This document shows positions 1 through 8,600 of a stretch of 64,000 bases of DNA, piece by piece. Numbering within the stretch: position 1 is the first letter of the stretch; every line of letters begins with the position of its first letter. Under the pieces are notes generated by a model. That model saw only the letters and a program-made list of their open reading frames with translations, had not been told where the DNA came from and did no database searches. Source of the stretch: Dyadobacter linearis (GTDB lineage: Bacteria > Bacteroidota > Bacteroidia > Cytophagales > Spirosomataceae); the NCBI RefSeq assembly GCF_907165045.1, contig NZ_CAJRAU010000004.1, forward strand, positions 1 through 64,000. The letters run 5' to 3'. A program made the translations under genes and the position numbers.

Positions 1-8
1 CAAAGATC

Positions 9-122
9 TTGTTGGTGACTATTGGCCTGGTGTTCACCTCTTCCCATCCCGAACAGAGAAGTTAAGCCCAGAACCGCCGATGATACTTGGGTCAAACCTG
101 GTAAAGTAGGTAGTCGCCACAA
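9..122 (+). rRNA. rrf: 5S ribosomal RNA
   Basis: The segment carries the conserved 5S core, including the TTCCCATCCCGAAC and GAAGTTAAGCCC boxes and the GTAAAGTAGGTAGTCGCC 3' part. The two ends pair (TTGT..TGGTGAC with GTCGCCACAA) to form helix I, which sets the approximate borders. It must be the distal part of an rRNA operon whose 16S and 23S lie to the left of the window. A terminator follows directly. Exact ends may be off by a few bases. Confidence 0.93.
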
Positions 123-130
123 TACCACTC

Positions 131-161
131 AAAAGACCATCCCAAAAGGATGGTCTTTTTT
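131..161 (+). terminator. rRNA operon terminator
   Basis: A perfect 12-bp stem (AAAAGACCATCC / GGATGGTCTTTT) with a CAAAA-type loop runs into a T tract immediately after the 5S gene. It is a standard intrinsic terminator closing the rRNA operon. Confidence 0.9.
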
Positions 162-704
162 GCGTTTGAAGCATGGTATCAACTCCCCAAGGATTGCTGG
201 CATTGCACAGCTGATCCTGAATACTTAATAGGAGCAGAGCAGGCAAGTGGGTTGAGCAGGTTCTAGCCTAAGGCCCAGGGCAGTCCAAGTCGTGCTAATC
301 AAAATCTATAAAGTAAGTGTAGCGGCGCAGGTACTTGCCGGACGATATTCAAGCTGGAAGGGACCTCCACCTTGAAGAATCGTTCCTTTTCAGTATGTCG
401 TAACAGTTATAAGGCTTTCAGCCTTGAATTGCACTGCAAAATCCGTCAAGCAGTAGCTAGAAATATAATCTCTCTCAAAAGAGAGATTATTCATGCACAT
501 ACCTAGATGCAATTCTCCTCCTTTTCATGCAAGTGTATGCAAGCGAAAGTTTGTATCAAGCCAGTCAAGTTCCTAGGAGCAGCAACCTCCTCCAAAATTA
601 AACGATAATCTCTCACAACTATTTAATCGAAATAATTCTGACTAAATAAGAAATATTAAAAAATTGTGTAAATATGAGGTTCAACTTCAAACTCAACGAT
701 ACAG
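162..704. other. Gene-free spacer between the rRNA operon and the amino-sugar operon
   Basis: No convincing ORF or RNA gene is visible in these 540 bases. The only clear structure is a perfect 11-bp hairpin at 465-490 (ATAATCTCTCT / AGAGAGATTAT around a CAAA loop). It is not followed by a T run on either strand, so it does not look like a terminator. The promoter of the downstream operon should lie in the right-hand AT-rich part (about 600-690), but I cannot pick a good TAnnTTTG match there. Confidence 0.6.
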
Positions 705-2111
705 ATGAAAAAAAGGGAGTTCTTAAAAGTTGCAGGTATGAGCGGACTCGGTATTACAGGACCTGCCAGAGTGTTAGGTAGCGATAACAAGCAACATTTA
801 GTATCGGAAGATAGAAAGCAGATCTTTAATATGAGTGGTTATGCCGCTCCTAAACTTAACACTGTCCGAATTGGCTACATTGGTTTGGGAAACCGCGGCA
901 GTGGAGCTATCAAGAGGATAGTGCACCTCGAGAATATAGAAGTAGTAGGAGTTGCAGATATCTTGCCAGATAAAGCGGCCGGTGCTAAAAAAGAATTAGA
1001 AAAGTCAGGACAACATCCGGAAATCTATTCAGGATCAGCAGATGCTTGGAAGAAGTTATGCGACAGAAAGGATGTAGACCTCATCTATATTTGCACTCCA
1101 TGGGCTTTGCATACTCCTATGGCACTATATGCAATGGAGCAAGGCAAACATGTGGCAGTGGAAATTCCGGCCGCGCTTACCGTAGATGAATGCTGGAAAC
1201 TTGTTGAAACGTCGGAAAAGACAAAAAAGCATTGTATGATGCTTGAAAATTGCTGCTATGATTTCTTTGAATTACTCACGTTGAATATGACGCGGCAAGG
1301 ATTTTTCGGTGAAATTATTCACGTGGAAGGGGCTTATATTCATGATATTTTTGACTCTCTATTTCAGAAAGACAAACGGTTCGAATTGTGGAGACTGAAG
1401 GAGAATCTTCGTAACGGAAATCTATATCCTACCCACGGACTCGGACCTGTCGCGCAAATACTTGACATTAATCGCGGGGATAAAATGGACTATCTGGTGT
1501 CCGTGAGTAGTAATGATTTTATGATGCAATCGAAGGCAAGAGAATTAGCTGCAACTGATTCATACTTCGAAAAATACGCCCAGAAGAGCTTCCGCGGCAA
1601 TATGAATACCACTACTATTAAAACCAATAAAGGGAAAACTATCATGTTACAGCATGATGTGTCTTCGCCGAGACCATACTCCAGATTGCACACCTTAAGC
1701 GGAACAAAAGGGTCAGCTCAAAAATATCCATTACCGGAAGACGGTACGCAAGGCAGAATCTCGCAAGGACATGAATGGCTAAATGCTACCGAGTTCAAGA
1801 AACTTGAAGCCAGGTATCAGCCGGAAATTATCAAACGAGTTGGAGAACTTGCGAAAAAAGTGGGTGGTCATGGAGGAATGGATTTTCTAATGGATTGGAG
1901 ATTAATTGATTGTTTGCGAAATGGGCTTCCGCTCGATCAGGACGTATACGACGCTGCGGCATGGAGTGTTATATCTCCTTTAAGCGAATGGTCAGTGGCC
2001 AATAGGTCAAATTCAATTGATATACCCGATTTCACAAATGGGGCGTGGAAAAAGAACAGGCCGGTTGACATTACTTTGAAGGGCGGCGGCAATACGGGTG
2101 TAAAACCATAG
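705..2111 (+). CDS. GH109-type glycosidase (Gfo/Idh/MocA fold), probable alpha-N-acetylgalactosaminidase
   Basis: 468 aa. The N-terminus (KKREFLKVAGMSGLG) resembles a Tat/export signal with KKR in place of the twin arginine. The NAD-binding glycine motif GLGNRG is at residues 60-65. The blocks CMMLENCCYD, THGLGPVAQILDINRGD and the C-terminal LSEWSVANRS are those I associate with glycoside hydrolase family 109, which uses a tightly bound NAD to cleave alpha-GalNAc by an oxidation-elimination route. It heads an apparent operon with a NagB-family deaminase 4 bp downstream, an HGSNAT-like acetyltransferase and an exported hydrolase, so the theme is amino-sugar recovery from glycans. Substrate is inferred; it could instead act on another acetamido sugar. 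Confidence 0.85.
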   Translation: MKKREFLKVAGMSGLGITGPARVLGSDNKQHLVSEDRKQIFNMSGYAAPKLNTVRIGYIGLGNRGSGAIKRIVHLENIEVVGVADILPDKAAGAKKELEKSGQHPEIYSGSADAWKKLCDRKDVDLIYICTPWALHTPMALYAMEQGKHVAVEIPAALTVDECWKLVETSEKTKKHCMMLENCCYDFFELLTLNMTRQGFFGEIIHVEGAYIHDIFDSLFQKDKRFELWRLKENLRNGNLYPTHGLGPVAQILDINRGDKMDYLVSVSSNDFMMQSKARELAATDSYFEKYAQKSFRGNMNTTTIKTNKGKTIMLQHDVSSPRPYSRLHTLSGTKGSAQKYPLPEDGTQGRISQGHEWLNATEFKKLEARYQPEIIKRVGELAKKVGGHGGMDFLMDWRLIDCLRNGLPLDQDVYDAAAWSVISPLSEWSVANRSNSIDIPDFTNGAWKKNRPVDITLKGGGNTGVKP

Positions 2112-2115
2112 AATT

Positions 2116-2877
2116 ATGAAGATTGAGATTTTTGATACAAAAGAGGAATTAGGAACGACAGCTGGTGGGTATGTAGCCGAGTTACTTCGGGGGGTTATCT
2201 CTGAGAAAGGTTTCGCAAACATTATCCTCGCAACTGGGACAAGTCAATTTGATACGATCGATCAATTGATCAAGGAAAATAACATTGATTGGTCAGTAGT
2301 TACCATGTTTCACCTGGATGAATATATTGGCTTGCCCGTCAGTCACCCGGCTAGTTTTAGAAAATACGTGCAGGAGCGTTTCATGGCACACGTACCTGCA
2401 TTAAAAGAAGCGCATTTAATCAATGGTGAAAATGATGCCAATATAGAAGTGGCCAGGGTTAGCGAGCTGATCACGCAATGTCCTATTGACATCGCTTTGG
2501 TAGGTGTTGGCGAGAATGGACATTTGGCATTCAACGATCCGCCGGCAGATTTTGACACTGAGGAGCCGTACCTGATTGTCGATCTGGACGACGCGTGCCG
2601 GCGTCAGCAAATGGGTGAAGGGTGGTTTCAGACATTTGATGAAGTTCCAAGACAAGCAATCAGCATGTCAATAAGGCAAATCATGAAATCGGATCATATT
2701 ATCTGTTCCGTTCCGGATGCCCGGAAAGCTACGGCTGTGAAAAACAGTATTGAAAATGAAGTAAGCAACATATTTCCAGCCAGCATTTTGCAGCAACACA
2801 ACAACTGTACATTCTTTTTAGACAAACATTCAGCCGATTCACTTTCTGAAAAGTCAAGATCAATTGGCCGGGATTAA
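2116..2877 (+). CDS. nagB: Glucosamine-6-phosphate deaminase family protein (NagB-like)
   Basis: 253 aa, a usual length for the family. NagB converts glucosamine-6-phosphate to fructose-6-phosphate and ammonia in the cytoplasm. The phosphate-loop region ATGTSQFDT (about 39-47), FHLDEYIGL with the catalytic Asp68, and GVGENGHLAFNDPP (130-143) with His136 are all present. Compared with E. coli NagB, the Asp141 position is Asn134 (as in Bacillus NagB) and the Glu148 position is Asp141. This marks a divergent subfamily whose exact amino-sugar phosphate may differ. It starts 4 bp after the GH109 gene, so translation is probably coupled. The subfamily change is seen in the sequence; its effect is not known to me. 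Confidence 0.85.
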   Translation: MKIEIFDTKEELGTTAGGYVAELLRGVISEKGFANIILATGTSQFDTIDQLIKENNIDWSVVTMFHLDEYIGLPVSHPASFRKYVQERFMAHVPALKEAHLINGENDANIEVARVSELITQCPIDIALVGVGENGHLAFNDPPADFDTEEPYLIVDLDDACRRQQMGEGWFQTFDEVPRQAISMSIRQIMKSDHIICSVPDARKATAVKNSIENEVSNIFPASILQQHNNCTFFLDKHSADSLSEKSRSIGRD

Positions 2878-2944
2878 TAGGTACACAGGTACTTAGGGTA
2901 AAATATAGTGTCGCTGTTACTTTCTTAAAGAAAATTGACAAGCA

Positions 2945-4093
2945 ATGGAAGCTACTTCCCTGTCCGAAGCAACTAAGGATCAAAAGGAATATCCGATCTC
3001 ATCCTCGCGACTGGCGTCCATTGATGCATTGCGCGGATTTGATATGCTGATGATCGCCGGTGGGGGAGCATTTATTTTCTTGTTGGGAGGTAAAACTGGA
3101 ATTGCATTTATTGATGCAGTAGCCGCTCAGTTTGAACATCCCGAGTGGAACGGTTTCACATTCTTCGACTTTATATTTCCGCTGTTTTTGTTTTTAGCCG
3201 GTACATCTTTGGCATTCAGTGTCTCGCGCGGGTTATCCAAAGAGATGAAGCAATCTGAAATCAGGAATAAAACTTTCTTGCGGATGCTGGTCCTAATCGC
3301 ACTGGGTATTCTGGATAAAAATGCGCCTATTGACATTTTCGATCCCGCACATATTCGGTATGGGAGTGTCTTGGGCAGAATCGGATTGGCAACTTTTGTG
3401 GTCGCTATTCTTTACATGAACTTCAACTGGGGGCAAAGGTTGTGTATTGCGCTCGCCACGCTCGCCTTCTACTATCTCGCATTAATATTAATTCCGGTAC
3501 CCGGCTTCGGCCAGGGCGATCTGACTTTTGAAGGTAACCTGGTAGGATGGTTTGACAGAACATTCATGCCGGGCAAGTTAAGACAGGGATCTTATGACGA
3601 ACTCGCATTACTAACGCAGTTCCCCGCCATCTGTCTGACACTTTTCGGCTCTCTTGCCGGAGATATTCTATTGAAACCGACAAATGCAAAAAACAAAGTC
3701 TTGAATATGCTATTACTGGGAATCTCAGGAATAGTCCTGGGCCTGCTTTGGAATTTTGTTTTTCCAATAAATAAACACCTGTGGTCCAGCTCATTTATTA
3801 TGCTGACTGGCGGAATGGCGTTTGCCTTTCTGGCAATATTTTACTGGATCATCGATGTGAAAGGATATGTCGGATGGTCGTTTTTCTTTCGGGTAATTGG
3901 GATGAATTCACTCGTTATTTATTTGGCAGTCAGGTTTGTTGATTTCAATAATTCTTCACAACTGCTCTTCGGAGGACTTTATAAATATGCGCCAGAAAAA
4001 TGGCATGAGGTATATAATGCACTGGGCGGCTTCTTGTTAGTCTGGTTTTTCCTTTATTTTTTATATCGAAATAAAATCTTTGTCAAAGTCTAG
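2945..4093 (+). CDS. HGSNAT/NagX-like membrane acetyltransferase (DUF5009 family)
   Basis: 382 aa integral membrane protein with about ten hydrophobic segments. The N-terminal block RLASIDALRGFDMLMI and the following EHPEWNGFTFFDFIFPLFLFLAG match the heparan-alpha-glucosaminide N-acetyltransferase / NagX group. Its lysosomal relative carries an acetyl group across the membrane onto terminal glucosamine. The His in EHPEWNG aligns with the region of the acetyl-accepting His in that family, by memory rather than by alignment. Next to GH109 and NagB, it plausibly acetylates or imports amino sugars. It overlaps the next gene by 14 bp if that gene's first ATG is used. Confidence 0.8.
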   Translation: MEATSLSEATKDQKEYPISSSRLASIDALRGFDMLMIAGGGAFIFLLGGKTGIAFIDAVAAQFEHPEWNGFTFFDFIFPLFLFLAGTSLAFSVSRGLSKEMKQSEIRNKTFLRMLVLIALGILDKNAPIDIFDPAHIRYGSVLGRIGLATFVVAILYMNFNWGQRLCIALATLAFYYLALILIPVPGFGQGDLTFEGNLVGWFDRTFMPGKLRQGSYDELALLTQFPAICLTLFGSLAGDILLKPTNAKNKVLNMLLLGISGIVLGLLWNFVFPINKHLWSSSFIMLTGGMAFAFLAIFYWIIDVKGYVGWSFFFRVIGMNSLVIYLAVRFVDFNNSSQLLFGGLYKYAPEKWHEVYNALGGFLLVWFFLYFLYRNKIFVKV

Positions 4094-5411
4094 TATGGAA
4101 TCGGGACCATTGGAAGAGTCATTTGGAAAAATAAAACGAAGGGAATTCGTGAAAGCTGCAATTCAAACTGCCGCACTTCCTGTATTCCTGGATTTGCCCG
4201 ATCCTGATTCTGCATATTTGAAACAATCACATATTAACAACCCGTCTCGAAATATGTCGCCCGAAAAAAGTGTAATAGGTCACTACGGTTCCTGGGCCAA
4301 TTCTCTGCTTCCTAAAACACCTCCGTTGTCTTTCAGAAATGAAAAGCACACGGATTTGAAAAAGTGGCAAGCAGAAGCACTGGCCAAAACGAAAGAATTA
4401 ATAGCAGCGCCGGAGCGAATCAAAACTCCAACAGTAACTGTCGAAAAGAAATACATTTTCGACGGACTTGAAATCGAGGAATTGTCCTGGGATTTAGGAT
4501 ACGGACGACCGACGAAGGCAGTCTTTATGAAACCGCAGGGGGCTAGTAAACCGCTACCGGCTGTATTGGGACTTCACGACCACGCGGGTATGAAATATTT
4601 CGGCTTGCGTAAAATCGTAAAAACGTCGGAGGATCAGCATCCAATTTTGAAGGAGCATCAGGAAAGTGACTACGGCGGAAAACCCTGGGCAAACGAACTG
4701 GCTAAATTAGGCTATGCAGTTTTAGTGCACGACACTTTTGCATTTGGAAGCAGGCGCGTCCATTTTGACGATGTGGAAGGGTTGAATTGGGGATATGTGG
4801 ATACGACAGGAAAACATGATCAGGAGCCGGAGAAGACCGAAAATATAAACACATATAATGCCTGGTCTTCGGAACATGAGCATGTAATGTCGAAGTCGCT
4901 GTTTTGTGCAGGTACCACGTGGCCGGGTGTTTTCTTGTCGGAAGATCAGGTGGCACTTGATATTCTCAGCAGCAGAAAGGATGTTGATCCGGAACGTATA
5001 GGCTGTGGCGGTCTTTCGGGAGGCGGCCTCCGAACCGTTTATCTGGGCGGGCTGGATCCGAGGATCAAGTGCGCTGTATGTGTAGGTTTCATGACAACGT
5101 GGACGGATTTAATCCTCAACCGATCCTTTAATCACACTTGGATGACGTACACGCCGCTTCTCCCGCAATTCTTGGATTTTCCCGAAATATTAGGCTTACG
5201 CGTTCCATTGCCCACATTGGTTCAGAATAATAATCAGGATCAACTATATACTTTGCCTGAAATGAAAAAGGCGGACGAAGTTTTAAAGGAAGTATATAAA
5301 AAAGCGAAAGCGCCAGAAAAATACGCTGCGAAGTTCTACGATGGCCCACATAAATTCGATCTGGAAATGCAGAAAAATGCATTCGAATGGTTTGGGAAAT
5401 GGCTTTCGTAA
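4080..5411 (+). CDS. Exported alpha/beta hydrolase (acetyl-xylan-esterase/dienelactone-hydrolase-like)
   Basis: 443 aa. The N-terminal KIKRREFVKAA is a Tat-like signal with an RR pair. The serine-hydrolase triad can be placed as Ser313 in the elbow GGLSGGG, Asp387 in NNNQDQL and His424 in YDGPHKF. The LHDHAG stretch probably forms the oxyanion hole. A second ATG at 4095, just after the upstream stop codon, would remove the 14-bp overlap and keep the signal, so the start is uncertain. In this operon a carbohydrate deacetylase or esterase role is likely but unproven. Confidence 0.75.
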   Translation: MSKSSMESGPLEESFGKIKRREFVKAAIQTAALPVFLDLPDPDSAYLKQSHINNPSRNMSPEKSVIGHYGSWANSLLPKTPPLSFRNEKHTDLKKWQAEALAKTKELIAAPERIKTPTVTVEKKYIFDGLEIEELSWDLGYGRPTKAVFMKPQGASKPLPAVLGLHDHAGMKYFGLRKIVKTSEDQHPILKEHQESDYGGKPWANELAKLGYAVLVHDTFAFGSRRVHFDDVEGLNWGYVDTTGKHDQEPEKTENINTYNAWSSEHEHVMSKSLFCAGTTWPGVFLSEDQVALDILSSRKDVDPERIGCGGLSGGGLRTVYLGGLDPRIKCAVCVGFMTTWTDLILNRSFNHTWMTYTPLLPQFLDFPEILGLRVPLPTLVQNNNQDQLYTLPEMKKADEVLKEVYKKAKAPEKYAAKFYDGPHKFDLEMQKNAFEWFGKWLS

Positions 5412-5416
5412 GATAG

Positions 5417-6499
5417 CTATAACCAGTTTACCTGAGAAACCGCCTTACCTGAATACTGGGCGAACAGCTCGGCCTGCTTTTCAACGCGCCGCTTTTTGAT
5501 CTGAGTAAGTTTGCCGAAAGGATACATATCTATTTGCAGCTTATCCTTCTTCACAGCTTTTTTCCAGGTCCCTTCCACTTTTCCATCTATCACAATCGTA
5601 GGCATAAACATTCCGTTATTACCAGGGACAATTTTTTCGGCGTGCGACTTGTCAAGTATGATGGATCTGTCCGTATAACCGAGCATATATTCATCGAATC
5701 CAGGTAATAAAAAAGTGTTGTTTCCGGGACTTAGATCAGAATCCATCGGCGAATACCAGTAGGTTGTTCCGGCCAGATCAAAAGAGTCCAGCTTACTGGT
5801 AACTTCATTCAACCCTTTTCTTGCATCGGAGATTTTCAGGCCTGTCCACCAAACGAAATCATTTAAGCTGGCGGGGCCGTGGCTGGTGAAATAGCAGAGT
5901 GAAATTTCGGCCAGACTTTCCGTTTCGTCCAGTTTTCTTGGATTCTCAACCCACTCATCGAGTAGTGCATAGGTAGGTTGCTTCTCACTATGTGTGCCGT
6001 GACAAAGGACCTTTTTCATTGCCAAATAGCCGATAATATGGATTCCTCGCTGCCCGGAAGTTGCTATTCCTGCATTTTCAAGTAAAGCATAAATTTCTGC
6101 GCGGGTCAGTTGCTTGCCTCCTTGGAGGGCCGACGTCAGCAATTCAAAACTTTGGTCAAATACCTTTTCATTCAGTTCCAATTGCCTGTGACGACCTGCC
6201 GCCCCGGCGATAATTCTGGGAGCAAGCAAGCTCAGCATCCAATGTGCATCTTGGGCTGCAACAAAGTGTAGGGTGCCCCGCATCGGCCAGGTTCTGAGGA
6301 TCGTTTTCTCACTTATAGCTTTCTCAATCTTCGCTTCACTGCTTCCTGCGGTCCTGAGCGCCAGAGACCATTTGGCACCTGTATAATCCTGCGCCTGCAC
6401 AGCACCCAACCAATGTACCGTTTCGGAGATTGTCTTAAAACGCCGATTTGAAATTAGCAGATTGTGTAGCCTGAGATATCTGATTTCGCTGTGTTTCAT
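5417..6499 (-). CDS. Winged-helix DNA glycosylase, AlkZ/YcaQ (HTH_42) family
   Basis: 360 aa. The sequence has the HTH_42 layout: N-terminal LGAVQAQDYTGAKWSLALR, RTWPMRGTLHFV, and a C-terminal barrel region with FLLPGFDEYMLGYTDR. Family members such as AlkZ and YcaQ (AlkX) excise bulky N-alkylated bases and unhook interstrand cross-links. Gln35 and Gln37 (Q-A-Q) match the catalytic QxQ motif described for AlkZ rather than the QxD motif of YcaQ, so this may be nearer the AlkZ branch. It converges on the hydrolase gene with a 5-bp gap. ispD ends 35 bp upstream, so it may be read with ispD. Confidence 0.8.
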   Translation of the reverse strand: MKHSEIRYLRLHNLLISNRRFKTISETVHWLGAVQAQDYTGAKWSLALRTAGSSEAKIEKAISEKTILRTWPMRGTLHFVAAQDAHWMLSLLAPRIIAGAAGRHRQLELNEKVFDQSFELLTSALQGGKQLTRAEIYALLENAGIATSGQRGIHIIGYLAMKKVLCHGTHSEKQPTYALLDEWVENPRKLDETESLAEISLCYFTSHGPASLNDFVWWTGLKISDARKGLNEVTSKLDSFDLAGTTYWYSPMDSDLSPGNNTFLLPGFDEYMLGYTDRSIILDKSHAEKIVPGNNGMFMPTIVIDGKVEGTWKKAVKKDKLQIDMYPFGKLTQIKKRRVEKQAELFAQYSGKAVSQVNWL

Positions 6500-6534
6500 C
6501 GCAATTGGAGATTAAGACAGGAAAAGATAACAAA

Positions 6535-7206
6535 CTATAAGGCCAGGTAGGTTTCAGCCCATTTGAGATCTTCCGGAGTGGTGATCTTGATGTTTTCGTA
6601 TGCGCCGTCAATCAGCTGAATTGGATACCCTTTCTCTTCCAAAACACTCGCGCAGTCTGTGAAATGTTCCTGATAGTCTACCGAGAATGCATCCAGCATC
6701 CAGGGGAGCCTGAAAGTTTGCGGTGTTTGAACGAGCCGGAAATGTGTCCTGTCGAGCGCCCTGTTTCCCAAATTCGGATCAATGCTCCGGATCGATTCTT
6801 TCAATGGTACGCTTGCCACTGCGGAGCCAAATTCAGCCGCTGTGAAAAAGCTTGCAGCAATAACTTCCTTTGATATTACCGGCCGCACACCGTCATGAAC
6901 TGCAACATATCCTTCGACAGCATCGATACTACTTAGTCCATTTTTGACAGAATGAAAACGCGTACTTCCACCTGAAACCAGCTGATATCGCTCTTTGAAC
7001 TGGTATGTATCACACAAATTTTCCCAAAAAAGAAACTGTATTTCGGGGAGCACTAAAATAATATGAAGGTCCGCAGAATAGTTTCGGAATGCCCGGATCG
7101 TATGCATGATTACAGGAAGTCCATTCACCGTGTGAAACTGCTTGGGAATATCACTTTTCATGCGGCTTCCACTTCCCCCTGCTACTATTACAGCGTATTC
7201 TTGCAT
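6535..7206 (-). CDS. ispD: 2-C-methyl-D-erythritol 4-phosphate cytidylyltransferase
   Basis: 223 aa, the normal size. IspD joins CTP to MEP in the non-mevalonate isoprenoid pathway. The nucleotide loop VAGGSGSRMKSDIPKQF is at the N-terminus, with HDGVRPVIS in the middle and ITTPEDLKWAE at the C-terminus, all diagnostic. It is preceded by its own Bacteroidota-type promoter (7256-7286), which lies within the terminator of queA. Confidence 0.93.
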   Translation of the reverse strand: MQEYAVIVAGGSGSRMKSDIPKQFHTVNGLPVIMHTIRAFRNYSADLHIILVLPEIQFLFWENLCDTYQFKERYQLVSGGSTRFHSVKNGLSSIDAVEGYVAVHDGVRPVISKEVIAASFFTAAEFGSAVASVPLKESIRSIDPNLGNRALDRTHFRLVQTPQTFRLPWMLDAFSVDYQEHFTDCASVLEEKGYPIQLIDGAYENIKITTPEDLKWAETYLAL

Positions 7207-7220
7207 AAAATCGGTCTGTT

Positions 7221-7272
7221 AAAAAAAATGATCATTTATGGATGAGTATTAATCTCAAACATAAATGATCAT
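7221..7272 (-). terminator. queA terminator, large dyad with ispD promoter in its loop
   Basis: Perfect 13-bp inverted repeat ATGATCATTTATG (7228-7240) / CATAAATGATCAT (7260-7272) with a 19-nt loop. Read on the minus strand it is followed by eight T residues (7221-7228). It lies just after the queA stop, so it fits a queA terminator. Each arm also contains the palindrome TGATCA, so a protein operator is an alternative reading. Confidence 0.6.
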
Positions 7273-7286
7273 GTATAGACCGGAAA
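7256..7286 (-). promoter_or_regulatory. Bacteroidota-type promoter for ispD
   Basis: On the minus strand the -33 element TTTC is followed 19 nt later by TATGTTTG, a full match to TAnnTTTG. The -7 box occupies 7256-7263, inside the loop and right arm of the upstream hairpin. The start site would fall near 7249, giving a leader of about 40 nt for ispD. Confidence 0.55.
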
Positions 7287-7293
7287 ATTAATG

Positions 7294-8343
7294 CTAAATA
7301 ATCAGCATTGCATCTCCGTAAGTGAAAAACTTATATTTCTCTTGAATCGCCATTGCATAAGCCTTCATCACCAGGTCAAATCCGCCAAATGCGCAAGCCG
7401 ACATTAACAGAATAGATTCAGGAAGCTGGAAGTTGGATAATAATGCATTCGCGATCTTGAAATCGTAGGGAGGAAATACGAATTTATCTGTCCAGCCTTC
7501 CACTGCTTTTAAATGCCCGCTCGCTGATACCGACGATTCGATCGCTTTCAAAGAAGTAGTTCCAACTGCGCAAATCCGTTTTTTTCCATCGATGGCCGCA
7601 TTTACAATACCGGCACTGGATTGCGAGATCCTGTAATTTTCCGAATCAGTTTTGTGCTTTGTAAGATCTTCTACGTCAACGGTACGGAAGGTACCCAATC
7701 CAACGTGCAGAGTTACCGGAGCAAAGTTCACTCCTTTAATTTCAAGACGTTTCATGATCGCCTTCGTGAAGTGCATTCCGGCAGTAGGAGCGGCCACGGC
7801 ACCTACGTGCTCAGCAAAAATCGTTTGAAAACGTTCACGGTCAGCAGTTTCTACTTTTCTGCGGGAAATAATTTCGGGAGGAAGCGGCGTTTCGCCCAAC
7901 TCATCGACCAGCTTCATGAATGCATCATTGTCGCCGTCATAAAGGAAACGGATAGTCCGGCCGCGGGAAGTAGTATTATCAATTACTTCTGCAACCAGGT
8001 CACTATCTCCAAAATAAAGCTTGTTACCAACACGAATTTTACGCGCAGGATCAACTAAAACGTCCCACAGACGCATTTCCCGGTTCAGTTCTCTTAGAAG
8101 AAAAACTTCTATTTTAGCGCCGGTTTTTTCTTTCTGGCCAAAAAGGCGCGCAGGGAAAACCTTGGTATCGTTAATCGCCATTACATCGCCGTCATCAAAA
8201 TAATTGATAAGGTCTGCAAAGGTCTTATGTTCAATCTCGCCCGTCTTACGATGAACAACCATCAGGCGCGATTCGCCCCGGTCAGAAGGATGAAGTGCAA
8301 TTAAACTTTGGGGAAGATCAAACTTAAATTCGGAAAGCTTCAT
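7294..8343 (-). CDS. queA: S-adenosylmethionine:tRNA ribosyltransferase-isomerase
   Basis: 349 aa. QueA transfers and isomerises the ribose of SAM onto 7-aminomethyl-7-deazaguanine in tRNA, making epoxyqueuosine. Recognisable blocks are the N-terminal [13 protein letters not shown] and [11 protein letters not shown], the central TAGMHFT and [12 protein letters not shown], and near the C-terminus [20 protein letters not shown] [19 protein letters not shown]. Full length. It ends upstream of a terminator-like hairpin and is probably monocistronic. Confidence 0.94.
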   Translation of the reverse strand: MKLSEFKFDLPQSLIALHPSDRGESRLMVVHRKTGEIEHKTFADLINYFDDGDVMAINDTKVFPARLFGQKEKTGAKIEVFLLRELNREMRLWDVLVDPARKIRVGNKLYFGDSDLVAEVIDNTTSRGRTIRFLYDGDNDAFMKLVDELGETPLPPEIISRRKVETADRERFQTIFAEHVGAVAAPTAGMHFTKAIMKRLEIKGVNFAPVTLHVGLGTFRTVDVEDLTKHKTDSENYRISQSSAGIVNAAIDGKKRICAVGTTSLKAIESSVSASGHLKAVEGWTDKFVFPPYDFKIANALLSNFQLPESILLMSACAFGGFDLVMKAYAMAIQEKYKFFTYGDAMLII

Positions 8344-8547
8344 AGCTGGAAAATCTGTGTATTACTTATATCGTAGATGAAAATGCCGGGTTAAAATAAT
8401 GCTTCTTAGCATCGTTTGCGCCAGCTTTTTTACTGAAAATCAACCTCAATTCCTGTTGTATTCAACTAACAAAGAAAATTTGTAACCAGGAATACTGTAA
8501 TTGAAATAATATTTACTATAATAGATCCTGTAAAAAAATTAAGAGCG

Positions 8548-8555
8548 CAAAAGTA
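8548..8555 (-). promoter_or_regulatory. Possible -7 promoter element for queA
   Basis: On the minus strand the box reads TACTTTTG (TAnnTTTG), about 200 nt upstream of queA, in the 257-bp spacer between accC and queA. No good -33 element is seen at the usual distance, so the call is tentative. The rest of this spacer shows no gene. Confidence 0.35.
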
Positions 8556-8600
8556 GTGATTTTCCCGCGGAAATCCTATCGGCCAGGCACATTAGCCGTT

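Noticed and set aside
22..246. Short ORFs on both strands overlapping the 5S rRNA and its terminator
   Set aside because: They lie within a conserved RNA gene and have no protein-like features.
465..490. Hairpin in the spacer after the rRNA operon as a terminator
   Set aside because: The stem is perfect, but there is no T run on either side and no gene ending nearby.
5417..6499. AlkZ-like glycosylase as self-resistance gene of a natural-product cluster
   Set aside because: The neighbours are housekeeping genes (ispD, queA), not biosynthetic ones.
7621..8058. 145-aa plus-strand ORF inside queA
   Set aside because: It lies wholly antisense to queA with no upstream promoter or domain.
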